Shown here piece by piece: positions 1 through 9,356 of a stretch of 64,000 nucleotides of DNA. Positions within the stretch are counted from its first letter, which is position 1, and each line of letters starts with the position of its first letter. The notes beneath the pieces are model-generated. The model saw only the letters and a program-made list of their open reading frames with translations, did no database searches and was not told where the DNA came from. A program made the position numbers and the translations under genes. Source of the stretch: Lederbergia citri (GTDB lineage: Bacteria > Bacillota > Bacilli > Bacillales > Bacillaceae_C); NCBI RefSeq assembly GCF_018343625.1, contig NZ_JAGYPG010000001.1:416342-480341 (forward strand), in the 5' to 3' direction.

Positions 1-1
1 T

Positions 2-1072
2 CCTATCATTACAGAAGTTGAACTGGCTTATCAAATCTCAGAAGCAGATATTATAGGAATTACAGGAACGAATGGTAAAACAACTACAACGACATTAATT
101 TATGAAATGTTAGATAAAGCTAGTCGCAATCCTTTAATTGCTGGAAATATTGGTACCGTAGCTTCTGAAGTTGCACAAAAAGCAACTTCAGAAAACACAA
201 TGGTCGTTGAATTATCTTCATTCCAATTAATGGGTATAAGAACATTTAGGCCACATATTGCTATTGTGACAAATTTATATGAGGCGCATCTCGATTATCA
301 TGATAGTTGGGAAGAATATGCGAATGCGAAAATGAATATTACGAAGAATCAACTCGAAAGTGATTATGTTATCGTTAATGCCGATCAAAAAGAATTAATG
401 GATTTAATTAGCTTTACGAAAGCAAAAATTATTCCTTTTTCAACAAAGGAATTCATTCAAGACGGAGCTTCGATTAGAAACGGTATGCTCACATTTATGG
501 GAGAGGATATTATTAGCTTGGATGAAATTGTTTTGCCCGGTGCCCATAATTTAGAAAATATTTTATCAGCCGCAGCAGCGGTCAAATTAATGGGAGTCGA
601 TAATGAGGCCATTCGAAAAGTTCTCACTTCTTTTACAGGTGTAAAACATAGGACCCAATTCGTTGAAGAAATCAACGGAAGAAAATTTTATAATGATTCG
701 AAAGCGACGAATATCCTTGCTGCATCAAGTGCCTTAAATGCTTTTGATGAGCCGATCATTCTCCTTGCAGGTGGACTTGACCGCGGAAATTCGTTTGATG
801 ACTTAATTCCTTCATTGAAAGGAGTAAAGGCTCTCGTTTTATTCGGAGAAACAGCTAAAAAAATTGAAAAAGCCGGAACTGAGGCAGGAATACAAACAAT
901 CCTTCATGTCAACAATGTAGAGGATGCAGTACCTGCCGCGTATGAAATATCTAATGCAGGAGATGTTATTTTACTTTCCCCTGCGTGTGCAAGCTGGGAT
1001 CAATATAGAACATTTGAAGTTCGCGGTGATATTTTCATCGAGGCAGTGCATAAACTTAAAAAGAGCAGTTAA
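2..1072 (+). CDS. murD: UDP-N-acetylmuramoyl-L-alanine--D-glutamate ligase, 5' end cut by the window
   Basis: MurD adds D-glutamate to UDP-MurNAc-L-Ala in the cytoplasmic stage of peptidoglycan synthesis, using ATP. The reading frame is open from base 2, and about 356 residues of a family of roughly 450 are present, so about 95 N-terminal residues lie upstream. The Mur-ligase ATP loop GTNGKTTT is encoded at about 65-88. It is followed by VVELSSFQL, the FYNDSKATN segment and a C-terminal [13 protein letters not shown]. spoVE follows 82 bases on, as in the B. subtilis dcw cluster. Identification is secure; only the 5' boundary is unknown. Confidence 0.96.
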   Translation, partial: PIITEVELAYQISEADIIGITGTNGKTTTTTLIYEMLDKASRNPLIAGNIGTVASEVAQKATSENTMVVELSSFQLMGIRTFRPHIAIVTNLYEAHLDYHDSWEEYANAKMNITKNQLESDYVIVNADQKELMDLISFTKAKIIPFSTKEFIQDGASIRNGMLTFMGEDIISLDEIVLPGAHNLENILSAAAAVKLMGVDNEAIRKVLTSFTGVKHRTQFVEEINGRKFYNDSKATNILAASSALNAFDEPIILLAGGLDRGNSFDDLIPSLKGVKALVLFGETAKKIEKAGTEAGIQTILHVNNVEDAVPAAYEISNAGDVILLSPACASWDQYRTFEVRGDIFIEAVHKLKKSS

Positions 1073-1154
1073 TTTGGAAATCCTTGCAACTTGGACAAAA
1101 CTAGTAGAAATGCCCAAATAACTCTCAAAAATTGAGTATGCAGAGGTGTTCAAG

Positions 1155-2255
1155 TTGCCCGTAAAAAAAACAGCTCCTGACTTTATATTGATTTTTGCGA
1201 CTCTATTACTATTGGCGATCGGTCTTATTATGGTTTATAGTGCAAGCGCCATATGGGCTAATTATAAATTTGCCGATTCTTTTTTCTTCGCTAAACGACA
1301 ACTTCTTTTTGCAAGCCTTGGTTTTGTGGCAATGTTCATAGTGATGAATTTAGACTATTGGATTATCAAAAAATGGGCCAAGCCATTATTGATCGTTTGT
1401 TTTGTTTTGTTGGTCGCGGTACTTATCCCAGGTATAGGAGTTGAACGGAATGGGTCTAGGAGTTGGATAGGGGTCGGAGCTTTTTCTATTCAGCCTTCTG
1501 AATTTATCAAATTAGCAATCATTGCTTTTTTAGCTAAGTTTCTTTCTGAACAACAACGTTATATCACGACGGTTAAAAAAGGTTTATTTCCTACATTAGG
1601 TTTAGTTTTTTTAGCTTTCGGCATGATTATGCTTCAGCCTGATTTAGGGACTGGAACAGTAATGGTCGGGACATGCGTTATTATGATATTTATTGCGGGT
1701 GCAAGAATTTCCCATTTTGTTATTCTCGGTATTTTGGGACTTGCAGGGTTTGTTGGACTCGTTGTGTCTGCACCATACAGAATTGCAAGAATCACATCAT
1801 TCCTTGATCCGTGGCAAGATCCTCAGAATACAGGATTTCAAATTATCCAGTCTTTATACGCAATTGGACCAGGTGGATTATTTGGTCTTGGTCTCGGAGA
1901 AAGCAGACAAAAATTCTTCTATTTGCCAGAACCTCAAACAGATTTTATTTTTGCCATTTTGGCGGAGGAACTTGGATTTATCGGAGGAAGTCTTGTTCTG
2001 TTTTTATTTGCCTTACTTTTATGGAGAGGGATCAGAATAGCACTAGGCGCACCAGATTTGTTTGGCAGCTTTTTAGCAGTTGGGATTATATCGATGATTG
2101 CTATACAAGTGATGATTAATATTGGAGTAGTTACAGGACTAATGCCAGTAACTGGAATAACTTTGCCATTTCTAAGCTATGGTGGATCTTCACTAACCTT
2201 AATGTTAATGGCAGTTGGAATTCTGCTTAACATAAGCCGTTATTCTAAACTATAA
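1155..2255 (+). CDS. spoVE: SpoVE, SEDS-family glycosyltransferase for spore cortex (FtsW-like)
   Basis: This is a polytopic membrane protein of about 366 residues from the FtsW/RodA/SpoVE (SEDS) family, which polymerises lipid II. Family motifs seen are GLIMVYSAS near the N-terminus, NGSRSWIGVGAFSIQPSEF, QPDLGTG and, at the end, TGITLPFLSYGGSS. Position after murD and close residue agreement with B. subtilis SpoVE favour spoVE over ftsW. The start is chosen at TTG 1155 because AGAGGTG (1142-1148) lies six bases upstream; a GTG at 1146 overlaps that ribosome site. A terminator follows immediately, so murG is not simply the next gene of the same transcript. Confidence 0.93.
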   Translation: MPVKKTAPDFILIFATLLLLAIGLIMVYSASAIWANYKFADSFFFAKRQLLFASLGFVAMFIVMNLDYWIIKKWAKPLLIVCFVLLVAVLIPGIGVERNGSRSWIGVGAFSIQPSEFIKLAIIAFLAKFLSEQQRYITTVKKGLFPTLGLVFLAFGMIMLQPDLGTGTVMVGTCVIMIFIAGARISHFVILGILGLAGFVGLVVSAPYRIARITSFLDPWQDPQNTGFQIIQSLYAIGPGGLFGLGLGESRQKFFYLPEPQTDFIFAILAEELGFIGGSLVLFLFALLLWRGIRIALGAPDLFGSFLAVGIISMIAIQVMINIGVVTGLMPVTGITLPFLSYGGSSLTLMLMAVGILLNISRYSKL

Positions 2256-2263
2256 TTTTTATT

Positions 2264-2288
2264 GAACCTAGTTAGGTTCTTTTTTTTT
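2264..2288 (+). terminator. intrinsic terminator after spoVE
   Basis: The inverted repeat GAACC-tagtta-GGTTC, which can extend to seven pairs with a two-base loop, is followed at once by nine T residues. It lies nine bases past the spoVE stop. Confidence 0.8.
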
Positions 2289-2743
2289 GCTTTAGAATAT
2301 TTAAGAAGTAGGTTCTTTTTAGCTAAACAACCAGCTACTAACAAATGTATGGCTTTTCTTTTCGTAAATATGATAAACTCCACTTATCAAGCTTCTGAAG
2401 TTAGGGGTCGGGGTTCGAAATTTAGTAATCTCTGTAAGATAAAGAGCAACTTACCATTTTTGGATTACAATTGCTTTTTCCCATTAACGAGCTCTTCCCA
2501 CTTTTCCAACCTCGCACTCTTTCCATATCCCAAGTCACTAAATCAAATGATGAATGGCTACTAAACGCCAAGTCCTTTGTAGAGGTCAACGGATCCACTA
2601 CCTGTGGGCCTGTACGTCTATGATAAAGGCTCTTGCGCTTTTTTTATTACAATTACGTTAAGAATACTTTTTCTAGTGAAAAATATAGTAAGATAATAAT
2701 TAAGTTAAAATACATAAAGATTAGTGCTGATAGAGGTGGCAAA
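2289..2743 (+). other. non-coding gap between spoVE and murG
   Basis: No convincing gene is seen in these 455 bases. The distal part carries a degenerate copy of the dispersed repeat (2558-2646). AT-rich sequence at 2660-2710 just before murG could hold its promoter, but no clear -35/-10 pair can be named. No remnant of murB is visible. Confidence 0.5.
2558..2646 (+). repeat. dispersed palindromic repeat, type A, partial (A1)
   Basis: This resembles the 3' half of the full element at 11047-11253 read on the opposite strand. It has a CTAAACGCCAAGTCC stretch, then GGATCCACTACCTGTGGGCC, TGTACGTC and the terminal AAGGCTCTTGCGCTTTT. It is diverged and lacks a recognisable 5' half. Confidence 0.65.
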
Positions 2744-3850
2744 ATGAAGATCGTTGTAAGCGGCGGTGGTACAGGAGGGCATATTTATCCTGCGCTCGCC
2801 TTGATTAATACGATAAAAAAGCAAGATATAAACGTTGAATTTTTATATATTGGAACAGAAAAAGGACTTGAGGCCAATATTATCGGACGTGAAGATATTG
2901 CTTTTAAAGCAATAAATATTACGGGGTTTAAACGAGCCTTGTCATTTGAAAATATAAAAACTATATTTCGTTTCTTAAAAGGTGTACACGATAGTAAAAA
3001 AATATTAAAAAACTTTAAACCTGATGTTGTTATTGGAACGGGTGGCTATGTATGTGGCCCAGTTGTATATGCGGCAGCAAAAAGAAAAATTCCTACTGTT
3101 ATCCATGAACAAAATAGCGTCCCAGGCTTGACCAATAGATTTTTAAGCCGATATGTAAATAGAGTAGCTATATGTTTTGAAGAGGTACGGCCATTTTTTC
3201 CGGCCGATAAAGTAAAATTGACAGGAAATCCACGTGCACAAGAAGTACGGGATACTAAATCGAACGGAATCCTGCAATCTTTTGGATTAAAAGAGGATGT
3301 AAATACAGCCTTAATTGTAGGAGGAAGTAGGGGAGCAAGACCTATCAACGATGCAGTTATTAAGTCACTTTCCCAACTGTCAGGTAAACCATATCAGATT
3401 ATTTATGTTACTGGAGAAGTACATTTTGAGGAAGTTTCGAAAGAAGCAAGTTTATTAGGGACAAACGAAAATGTAGCAATTGTTCCTTTTATACACAATA
3501 TGGAAGAGGTACTTGCTTCCATCGATGTAGTCGTAGGTCGTGCTGGTGCGACATCACTAGCAGAAATAACAGCACTTGGCATTCCTTCTATTCTCGTACC
3601 GAGTCCTTACGTAACTGATAATCATCAAGTGAAAAATGCATCTGCTCTTGTTAATAATGGAGCTGCTATTATGCTTGAAGAAAGTGAATTATCAAGTACT
3701 AAACTTGTTGAAGCACTTGATTCAATTTTATTAGACAATAATAGAAGAATCGCTATGGGAGAAGCCTCAAAAAAACTTGGAATCCCAGATGCTGCGGATA
3801 AATTATTTAAATTATTGTTAGAGTTAGTAGAAAATGAACAAAAAAAATAG
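2744..3850 (+). CDS. murG: UDP-GlcNAc:undecaprenyl-PP-MurNAc-pentapeptide GlcNAc transferase
   Basis: MurG makes lipid II from lipid I at the inner membrane face. The 368-residue GT-B protein opens with the glycine-rich acceptor loop [12 protein letters not shown]. It then shows [16 protein letters not shown] and the donor-site motif [18 protein letters not shown] followed by DNHQVKNA. The start at ATG 2744 is set by alignment of [13 protein letters not shown] and by GAGGTGG seven bases upstream; the longer reading frame from 2633 runs through the repeat. divIB follows directly, with no murB in between, which is unusual relative to B. subtilis. Confidence 0.96.
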   Translation: MKIVVSGGGTGGHIYPALALINTIKKQDINVEFLYIGTEKGLEANIIGREDIAFKAINITGFKRALSFENIKTIFRFLKGVHDSKKILKNFKPDVVIGTGGYVCGPVVYAAAKRKIPTVIHEQNSVPGLTNRFLSRYVNRVAICFEEVRPFFPADKVKLTGNPRAQEVRDTKSNGILQSFGLKEDVNTALIVGGSRGARPINDAVIKSLSQLSGKPYQIIYVTGEVHFEEVSKEASLLGTNENVAIVPFIHNMEEVLASIDVVVGRAGATSLAEITALGIPSILVPSPYVTDNHQVKNASALVNNGAAIMLEESELSSTKLVEALDSILLDNNRRIAMGEASKKLGIPDAADKLFKLLLELVENEQKK

Positions 3851-3893
3851 AGAAAATGTTCAATGAGAAGTAGTCAAAAAAGGGGTAGTGTTT

Positions 3894-4670
3894 ATGGAAA
3901 AAGGGAAGGTCCTATCCCTAGAAGACAGGATTCCTAAAATTAAAGAACATCGAAGGCGTAAGGCAAATAGACGTCTTATTTTTCTACTGACCTTATTCTT
4001 TATCCTAATTGCGTTTGTAGTATATATTCAATCTCCACTAAGTCAAATTAATAGAATTGATGTGAATGGAATTGGAATAGTTACAAAGAAAGAAGCAACT
4101 GATATTTCTGCATTGAAAAAAGGAGACAATATTTGGAAAATAAATAAGAAACGAGCGGTGAATAATTTATTATCCTTACCAGAAATTAAAAGTGCAGAAG
4201 TTCTTCTGAAATTTCCTAATAATATTGTGATCAATATTAAGGAATATTCTCCAATCGCACTCCTTGTATCACAGGAAAATTTTTGTCCAGTATTAGAAAA
4301 TGGGACGATTCTTGAAAAAAATACGATTCTACCTAACGGCCCTCTATTAATTAATTTTAAAAAAGGGGATATTTTAGAAGATTTGGCAGCACAATTAAAG
4401 AAGTTTCCTTCTGAAATATTAAATGCAGTATCTGAAATACATTATGATCCGAAAGAAACGGACAAGTATCATATATATTTATTTATGAACGATGGCTTTG
4501 AAATTAGTGCAACAATACCAACTCTCGCTGCAAAAATGGTTCATTATCCTTCTATTGTCAGTCAATTAGATCCTAACGTAAAGGGTGTCATTAATTTAGA
4601 GGTTGGTTCGTATTTTAAAGCGTACGATCTTAAAGAGGAGGAAACGGATGAAGGGGAAGAAGAAAGGTAA
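3894..4670 (+). CDS. divIB: cell-division protein DivIB (FtsQ family)
   Basis: DivIB is a single-pass divisome protein that works with DivIC/FtsL in septal wall synthesis. The 258-residue product has a basic cytoplasmic tail (HRRRKANRR), one membrane segment at about residues 26-45, and a POTRA-like region beginning at INRIDVNGI and continuing to VINIKEYSPIALL. A short acidic tail closes it. The start at ATG 3894 is preferred over GTG 3888 because AGGGG (3881-3885) is well spaced only from the ATG. Its end overlaps ylxW by 23 bases, indicating co-transcription. Confidence 0.92.
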   Translation: MEKGKVLSLEDRIPKIKEHRRRKANRRLIFLLTLFFILIAFVVYIQSPLSQINRIDVNGIGIVTKKEATDISALKKGDNIWKINKKRAVNNLLSLPEIKSAEVLLKFPNNIVINIKEYSPIALLVSQENFCPVLENGTILEKNTILPNGPLLINFKKGDILEDLAAQLKKFPSEILNAVSEIHYDPKETDKYHIYLFMNDGFEISATIPTLAAKMVHYPSIVSQLDPNVKGVINLEVGSYFKAYDLKEEETDEGEEER

Positions 4671-5355
4671 ATATGTTGTTTTTTCTTTAGTCTTCTTAGT
4701 GTTTGGCTTCATTATTGCCTTTTCTTATAGTCAGTCAAATAAAGAGGATGCCAACTCCCTTAAAATAAATAATAAACAATATATTATGGAAAATAGCTTA
4801 AGAGAACAAATCATTCAGGTGCAGGATAAAAATAGAGAACTTCAAAAAAATTTGTATGAGAAACAAGAATCAGTACGAGAGTTCGAAAAAGCACTTTCTA
4901 AGGAACAAGAGATGTTTTCAGGCTGGGCTGAAGATGCTGAAAAATATCGAATGTTTCTTGGGAAAATGAAGGTGCAAGGCCCAGGTATCGAAGTCAGTTT
5001 GGAAGACGGGGAATATAATCAAAGTGAAGATGCCAACAATTATATTGTCCACGAGCACCATATTTTCAAAGTGGTGGACGAGTTATATATAGCAGGTGCA
5101 ACTGCAATATCGATAAACGGTCAACGACTGAATCATAATTCTTATATTGTATGTAATGGTCCTGTCATTACTGTTGATGGGAATCCTTATCCAGCACCTT
5201 TTACAATAACAGCTATTGGAGATGCGAATACTCTCGTATCTGCACTTAATATCCCTGGTGGTGTTCGAGACCAAATTGTTAATGATAACATTATTCTTTC
5301 AATAGAAAAGAAGAAGCAAATCATCCTTGAGCCAGTACTAGGAGAATCTTCATGA
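4648..5355 (+). CDS. ylxW: YlxW, DUF881 membrane protein
   Basis: This 235-residue DUF881 protein has an N-terminal membrane anchor (about residues 8-24), a coiled-coil stretch rich in Glu/Gln/Lys, then the folded DUF881 domain (VQGPGIEVSLEDG, GATAISINGQRL, NPYPAPFTITAIGD). The start at ATG 4648 has AAAGAGGAGG seven bases upstream and lies inside the divIB 3' end. The biochemical role of the family is not known to me. Its constant place between divIB and sbp suggests a link to division or envelope work, which is inference. Confidence 0.88.
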   Translation: MKGKKKGKYVVFSLVFLVFGFIIAFSYSQSNKEDANSLKINNKQYIMENSLREQIIQVQDKNRELQKNLYEKQESVREFEKALSKEQEMFSGWAEDAEKYRMFLGKMKVQGPGIEVSLEDGEYNQSEDANNYIVHEHHIFKVVDELYIAGATAISINGQRLNHNSYIVCNGPVITVDGNPYPAPFTITAIGDANTLVSALNIPGGVRDQIVNDNIILSIEKKKQIILEPVLGESS

Positions 5356-6080
5356 ATATAAATAATGGAAAAGTTTACATAACAATCATAACCGTCATTA
5401 TTGGCTTTATGATTGCTGTGCAATTTCAAACTGTACATGAACCGACCACAAGAGATACGAGGGATATATGGGAGCTTCGAGAAACCTTATCTAATGAGAT
5501 GAAGCTGCAATCAAAGTTACTGGAAGAGATTCGTATTGAAGATAAAAGAATAAACGATTACGCTTCTGAAATTGAGGGAAGCAAAGAGGAAGCATTAAAA
5601 CAAACGTTAGAACAATTAAAGGAAGAAGCAGGTCTGACAAAAGTAGGGGGACCCGGAATTGTATTGACTGTTGATTCCATTGATAAAGCGTTACTTTTGG
5701 GTAAAAGGGTGACTTCCGTCTCACCTATGAATTTAAAGCGACTTATCAATGAGTTGAATATGTATGGTGCTAAGGATATTTCAATAGATGGAGAAAGACT
5801 CATTAATACGACAGTGATACGGGATATTAATGGTGAAACAAAGGTAGGCACCCATTCTCTAAAATCACTTCCCTTTAGTATTCATATCATTACAGAAAAT
5901 ATGGAAGTAGCTGAAAAAATGTATAATAGTTTGCAAGTTTCATCAATCATAGATGATTTTTTTATTGATAATGTTAAGGTTGAAATTTCCGCACCAAACA
6001 AATCTATTAAAGTTCCTGCCCATGTAGATCCAATTAAAATACATGGAATGACACCAGTCAAAGAAAAAGGGGATGGCTAA
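5352..6080 (+). CDS. ylxX: YlxX, DUF881 membrane protein paralogous to YlxW
   Basis: This is the second DUF881 protein in tandem, 242 residues. It has an N-terminal membrane helix (VYITIITVIIGFMIAV), a coiled coil, then GGPGIVLTVDS and GAKDISIDGERL, matching the domain of the preceding gene. The ATG overlaps the ylxW stop in an ATGA arrangement, so translation is probably coupled. The two genes look like an old duplication. Function is unassigned. Confidence 0.88.
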   Translation: MNINNGKVYITIITVIIGFMIAVQFQTVHEPTTRDTRDIWELRETLSNEMKLQSKLLEEIRIEDKRINDYASEIEGSKEEALKQTLEQLKEEAGLTKVGGPGIVLTVDSIDKALLLGKRVTSVSPMNLKRLINELNMYGAKDISIDGERLINTTVIRDINGETKVGTHSLKSLPFSIHIITENMEVAEKMYNSLQVSSIIDDFFIDNVKVEISAPNKSIKVPAHVDPIKIHGMTPVKEKGDG

Positions 6081-6081
6081 T

Positions 6082-6438
6082 ATGTGGCTGCCCATCGTTG
6101 GATTATTAGTGGGAGTTTTATTAGGCCTAATGACGGATGTGAAGGTACCAGCAGAATATGCAAATTATTTATCCATAGCCGTTTTAGCCGCTTTAGATAC
6201 ATTATTCGGCGGAATTAGAGCATATTTGCAAAATGTATACGATAATCGAGTTTTTGTAACAGGATTTTTCTTTAATATTGCACTTGCTGCAAGTTTAGCT
6301 TTTCTAGGTGTCCATCTTGGTGTAGACTTGTATTTAGCAGCCGTTTTTGCATTTGGGGTTAGATTATTTCAAAATATAGCTGTCATCCGAAGAATTTTGA
6401 TAAATAAATGGGCAAATACTAGAGAAAATTCTAAATAA
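6082..6438 (+). CDS. sbp: small basic protein Sbp (DUF1290)
   Basis: This 118-residue membrane protein has three or four hydrophobic segments. LSIAVLAALDTLFGG, FFFNIALAASLAFLGVHLG and FGVRLFQNIAVIRR are diagnostic of the DUF1290 family found just upstream of ftsA in Bacilli. Start ATG 6082 (MWLPIVG) is favoured because AAGGGG sits about nine bases upstream; ATG 6073 in the same frame would be too close to it. Role unknown. Confidence 0.88.
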   Translation: MWLPIVGLLVGVLLGLMTDVKVPAEYANYLSIAVLAALDTLFGGIRAYLQNVYDNRVFVTGFFFNIALAASLAFLGVHLGVDLYLAAVFAFGVRLFQNIAVIRRILINKWANTRENSK

Positions 6439-6451
6439 ATATTATTATTAA

Positions 6452-6480
6452 ACAGGAAAATATAAATAGATGACGAATAA
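6452..6480 (+). promoter_or_regulatory. candidate SigH promoter for ftsA-ftsZ
   Basis: ACAGGAAAA (6452-6460), an 11-base spacer, then GACGAATAA (6472-6480). Both boxes match the SigH consensus (RnAGGAwww and RnnGAATww). A SigH promoter raising FtsAZ at the onset of sporulation is established for B. subtilis. No start-site evidence is available here. Confidence 0.7.
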
Positions 6481-6567
6481 TTCTTAATAAGTAAATTCAA
6501 GGATGATATGAATGAAAATAAAAAGCAATTTTATAAGTAAGAGAGTGGTAAAAGGGGGTGCCAATGA

Positions 6568-7857
6568 ATGAACAACAACGAAGTATACGTCAGCTTAGAT
6601 ATCGGTACGTCCACTGTAAAAGTTATTATTGGTGAAATGTCCAATAATTCTCTTAATATCATTGGAGTTGGGACTGCCAAAGCACACGGTATTAGAAAAG
6701 GATCTATTGTTGATATAGACGAAACTGTTCATTCTATTAAGAAAGCAGTTGAGCAGGCTGAAAGAATGATTGGAATGCAAATTAGACAATGTATCGTTGG
6801 TATTGCAGGAAATCATGTAGGGTTGCAACCGTGCCACGGAGTGGTGGCCGTTTCCAGTGAGAATAGAGAAATTAGCGATGAAGATGTTGCAAGGGTAATT
6901 GATGCAGCAGAAGTTATATCTATTCCTCCAGATAGAGAGATTATCAATATTATTCCACTCCAATTTATTGTCGATGGGCTCGAAGAAATCACTGATCCAA
7001 GAGGGATGATTGGTGTACGTCTTGAAATGGAAGGAATCCTCATCACTGGATCGAAAACGGTCTTACATAATACGCTCCGCTGTGTTGAGCGTGCAGGTTT
7101 AGAGATTCTCGACATTGTTCTACAGCCTTTGGCATCAGCTACTTGCGCCTTATCAAAAGATGAACAAAATCTTGGTACTGCTCTAATAGATATGGGCGGT
7201 GGTTCCACAACTTTGACCGTATTTGATCAGGGAAATATTTTAGATACCGTTGTAATCCCTGTAGGTGGCGAACATATTACCAAAGATTTGTCGATAGGGC
7301 TCAGAACTGCAACTGAAGATGCTGAAAAAATTAAAATTAAATATGGACATGCTTTTTATGACCATGCTTCTGAAGATGAGGTTTTTAGTGTTCCTATTAT
7401 TGGTAGTGACCAACATCAACAGTTTAATCAAGTTGAATTATCTGATATTATTGAAGCTAGAATGGAAGAAATATTTGAACTCATCCAAAAGGAATTAAGG
7501 AGAATGGGAGTATCCGATTTACCGGGAGGGTTTGTATTAACAGGTGGTGTTTCCACCATGCCTGGAGTAATGGAATTGGCGCAAATGATTTTTCAAAATA
7601 GAGTCCGCGTCGCCGTTCCCGATTATATTGGGGTTCGAGAACCTCAATATACAACAGCTATTGGACTTATAAAACATTCATATAAGAATGCTAGATTACA
7701 AGGCAGAAATGTAAATGCTGTTCCTTATCAGTATTCTGAAGAACAGAATGAAAAACGCTATGTGAAGGCATCATCTCAAAATCAAAGAAAAGAAAAACAT
7801 CCGGATGAAAAAATTTCCACAAAAGTAAAAAGGTTTTTTGAAAACTTTTTCGAGTAG
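6568..7857 (+). CDS. ftsA: cell-division protein FtsA
   Basis: FtsA is the actin-fold protein that tethers FtsZ to the membrane. The 429-residue product opens with the phosphate-1 motif [14 protein letters not shown]. It has the SHS2/1C subdomain in the first third, [15 protein letters not shown] (phosphate 2) and [12 protein letters not shown] (adenosine motif). The C-terminus [10 protein letters not shown] is the expected amphipathic membrane-targeting helix after a basic linker. ATG 6568 has AAAGGGGGTG seven bases upstream. ftsZ follows after 37 bases. Confidence 0.96.
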   Translation: MNNNEVYVSLDIGTSTVKVIIGEMSNNSLNIIGVGTAKAHGIRKGSIVDIDETVHSIKKAVEQAERMIGMQIRQCIVGIAGNHVGLQPCHGVVAVSSENREISDEDVARVIDAAEVISIPPDREIINIIPLQFIVDGLEEITDPRGMIGVRLEMEGILITGSKTVLHNTLRCVERAGLEILDIVLQPLASATCALSKDEQNLGTALIDMGGGSTTLTVFDQGNILDTVVIPVGGEHITKDLSIGLRTATEDAEKIKIKYGHAFYDHASEDEVFSVPIIGSDQHQQFNQVELSDIIEARMEEIFELIQKELRRMGVSDLPGGFVLTGGVSTMPGVMELAQMIFQNRVRVAVPDYIGVREPQYTTAIGLIKHSYKNARLQGRNVNAVPYQYSEEQNEKRYVKASSQNQRKEKHPDEKISTKVKRFFENFFE

Positions 7858-7894
7858 GGCATCCCGGTTACTAAACAAAATAGGAGGACTTGCC

Positions 7895-9046
7895 ATGTTG
7901 GATTTTGATACAAATTTAGATTCTTTAGCAACCATAAAAGTGATAGGCGTTGGCGGCGGTGGAAATAATGCCGTGAATAGAATGATTGAACACGATGTAC
8001 AAGGTGTAGAATTTATTGCAGTTAACACAGACGCTCAAGCACTTAATCTATCAAAAGCTGAAATTAAAATGCAAATTGGAGCAAAACTAACAAGAGGATT
8101 AGGAGCCGGTGCAAACCCTGAAGTTGGGAAGAAAGCTGCTGAGGAAAGTAAAGAACAAATCGAAGAAGCACTTAGAGGTGCGGATATGGTATTTGTTACA
8201 GCAGGAATGGGCGGTGGAACAGGTACAGGTGCTGCACCTGTCATTGCGCAAATTGCAAAGGATTTAGGAGCTTTGACGGTTGGAATTGTTACAAGACCAT
8301 TTACATTTGAAGGACGGAAGCGTGCAAATCAAGCAAGTGGTGGAATAGGCGCGATGAAAGAAGCTGTCGACACACTTATTGTTATTCCGAATGATAGATT
8401 GCTTGAAATTGTTGATAAGAGCACTCCAATGCTTGAAGCTTTCCGTGAAGCAGATAATGTTCTTAGACAAGGTGTCCAAGGTATTTCTGAATTGATCGCT
8501 GTACCTGGATTAATTAACCTTGATTTTGCTGATGTTAAAACGATTATGACAAATAAAGGTTCTGCTTTGATGGGAATTGGTGTTGCTACAGGTGAAAACC
8601 GTGCAGCTGAAGCAGCAAAAAAAGCAATTTCCTCTCCGTTGCTTGAAACATCTATTGACGGTGCTCAAGGTGTCTTGATGAATATATCAGGAGGCACAAA
8701 TATTAGCTTGTATGAAGTACAAGAGGCTGCTGATATAGTTGCATCTGCTTCTGACCAAGATGTAAATATGATTTTCGGTTCAGTAATAAACGAAAATTTA
8801 AAAGACGAAATTATTGTTACAGTGATTGCGACAGGGTTTAACGAAGCAACTCCTCAACCTGCTCAACAAAGACCAAGTTTTGGACAAGTTAAACAACATA
8901 CGCATACACATGCACATACACAAACACAAAATGCTACACGTGACTCAAGAAGGGAAGAGGTACAGGAAACAACAAGATCAAACCAATCTGTTGAAGATAC
9001 ATTAGACATTCCGACCTTCCTTCGTAATAGAAATAGAAGAAGATAA
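7895..9046 (+). CDS. ftsZ: cell-division GTPase FtsZ
   Basis: FtsZ is the tubulin homologue that forms the Z-ring. The 383-residue protein has [13 protein letters not shown] near the N-terminus, the GTP signature [11 protein letters not shown], the T7-loop region [11 protein letters not shown] and the conserved tail [13 protein letters not shown] that binds FtsA/SepF. ATG 7895 is chosen because TAGGAGGA lies seven bases upstream and MLDFDTN aligns with the family. The linker before the tail holds an unusual [11 protein letters not shown] tract encoded by CA-rich repeats (about 8897-8930). Confidence 0.97.
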   Translation: MLDFDTNLDSLATIKVIGVGGGGNNAVNRMIEHDVQGVEFIAVNTDAQALNLSKAEIKMQIGAKLTRGLGAGANPEVGKKAAEESKEQIEEALRGADMVFVTAGMGGGTGTGAAPVIAQIAKDLGALTVGIVTRPFTFEGRKRANQASGGIGAMKEAVDTLIVIPNDRLLEIVDKSTPMLEAFREADNVLRQGVQGISELIAVPGLINLDFADVKTIMTNKGSALMGIGVATGENRAAEAAKKAISSPLLETSIDGAQGVLMNISGGTNISLYEVQEAADIVASASDQDVNMIFGSVINENLKDEIIVTVIATGFNEATPQPAQQRPSFGQVKQHTHTHAHTQTQNATRDSRREEVQETTRSNQSVEDTLDIPTFLRNRNRRR

Positions 9047-9062
9047 ATATTTAAAGCTATGA

Positions 9063-9103
9063 ACAAAAGCGCAAGAAGTTTGTTAGTCGATAGCTGCTTG
9101 GGC
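9063..9103 (-). repeat. dispersed repeat, type A, internally deleted remnant (A2)
   Basis: A short copy keeps only the two ends of the element: AAAAGCGCAAG joined to AAGTTTGTTAGTCGATAG and a GC-rich end. The whole centre is missing. Orientation is the same as the copies at 11.0-11.4 kb. Confidence 0.5.
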
Positions 9104-9163
9104 AAGAAGGAAACTATCTTTGTATAGTTACCAACAACCTTTCAAATTAATAATTTCTTAAGC

Positions 9164-9197
9164 AAAAAAAATCCCGTCATTGTACGGGATTTTTTTT
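9164..9197 (+). terminator. intrinsic terminator after ftsZ
   Basis: A13-pair stem AAAAAAATCCCGT / ACGGGATTTTTTT closes a six-base loop. The A and T tracts at its ends mean it could work on either strand. Confidence 0.9.
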
Positions 9198-9248
9198 GAC
9201 AATGTTCGAAAGAATTGGTGAAAACTTCTATTTTTTCCTATACAGAAA

Positions 9249-9281
9249 TTGACACATTCCAAAAGATATCTAATCTATACT
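9249..9281 (+). promoter_or_regulatory. candidate spoIIG promoter with 21-bp spacer
   Basis: A perfect TTGACA (9249-9254) and TATACT (9276-9281) are separated by 21 bases instead of about 17. The B. subtilis spoIIG promoter, activated by Spo0A~P, is known for a similarly long spacer. An imperfect Spo0A-box-like sequence, TGTTCGAA, occurs upstream at about 9204-9210. Activation by Spo0A is inferred from gene identity and architecture. Confidence 0.65.
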
Positions 9282-9356
9282 TTGATAAAAGCGCAAATCT
9301 AAAATTAATTGTTTTATGAAAACTTACCAACTGGCGAAAATCAGGAGGAGGTATGC

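Noticed and set aside
2262-2564. A 100-codon open frame after spoVE
   Set aside because: It starts on the spoVE terminator, has no ribosome site, low-complexity composition, and overlaps the start of a repeat remnant.
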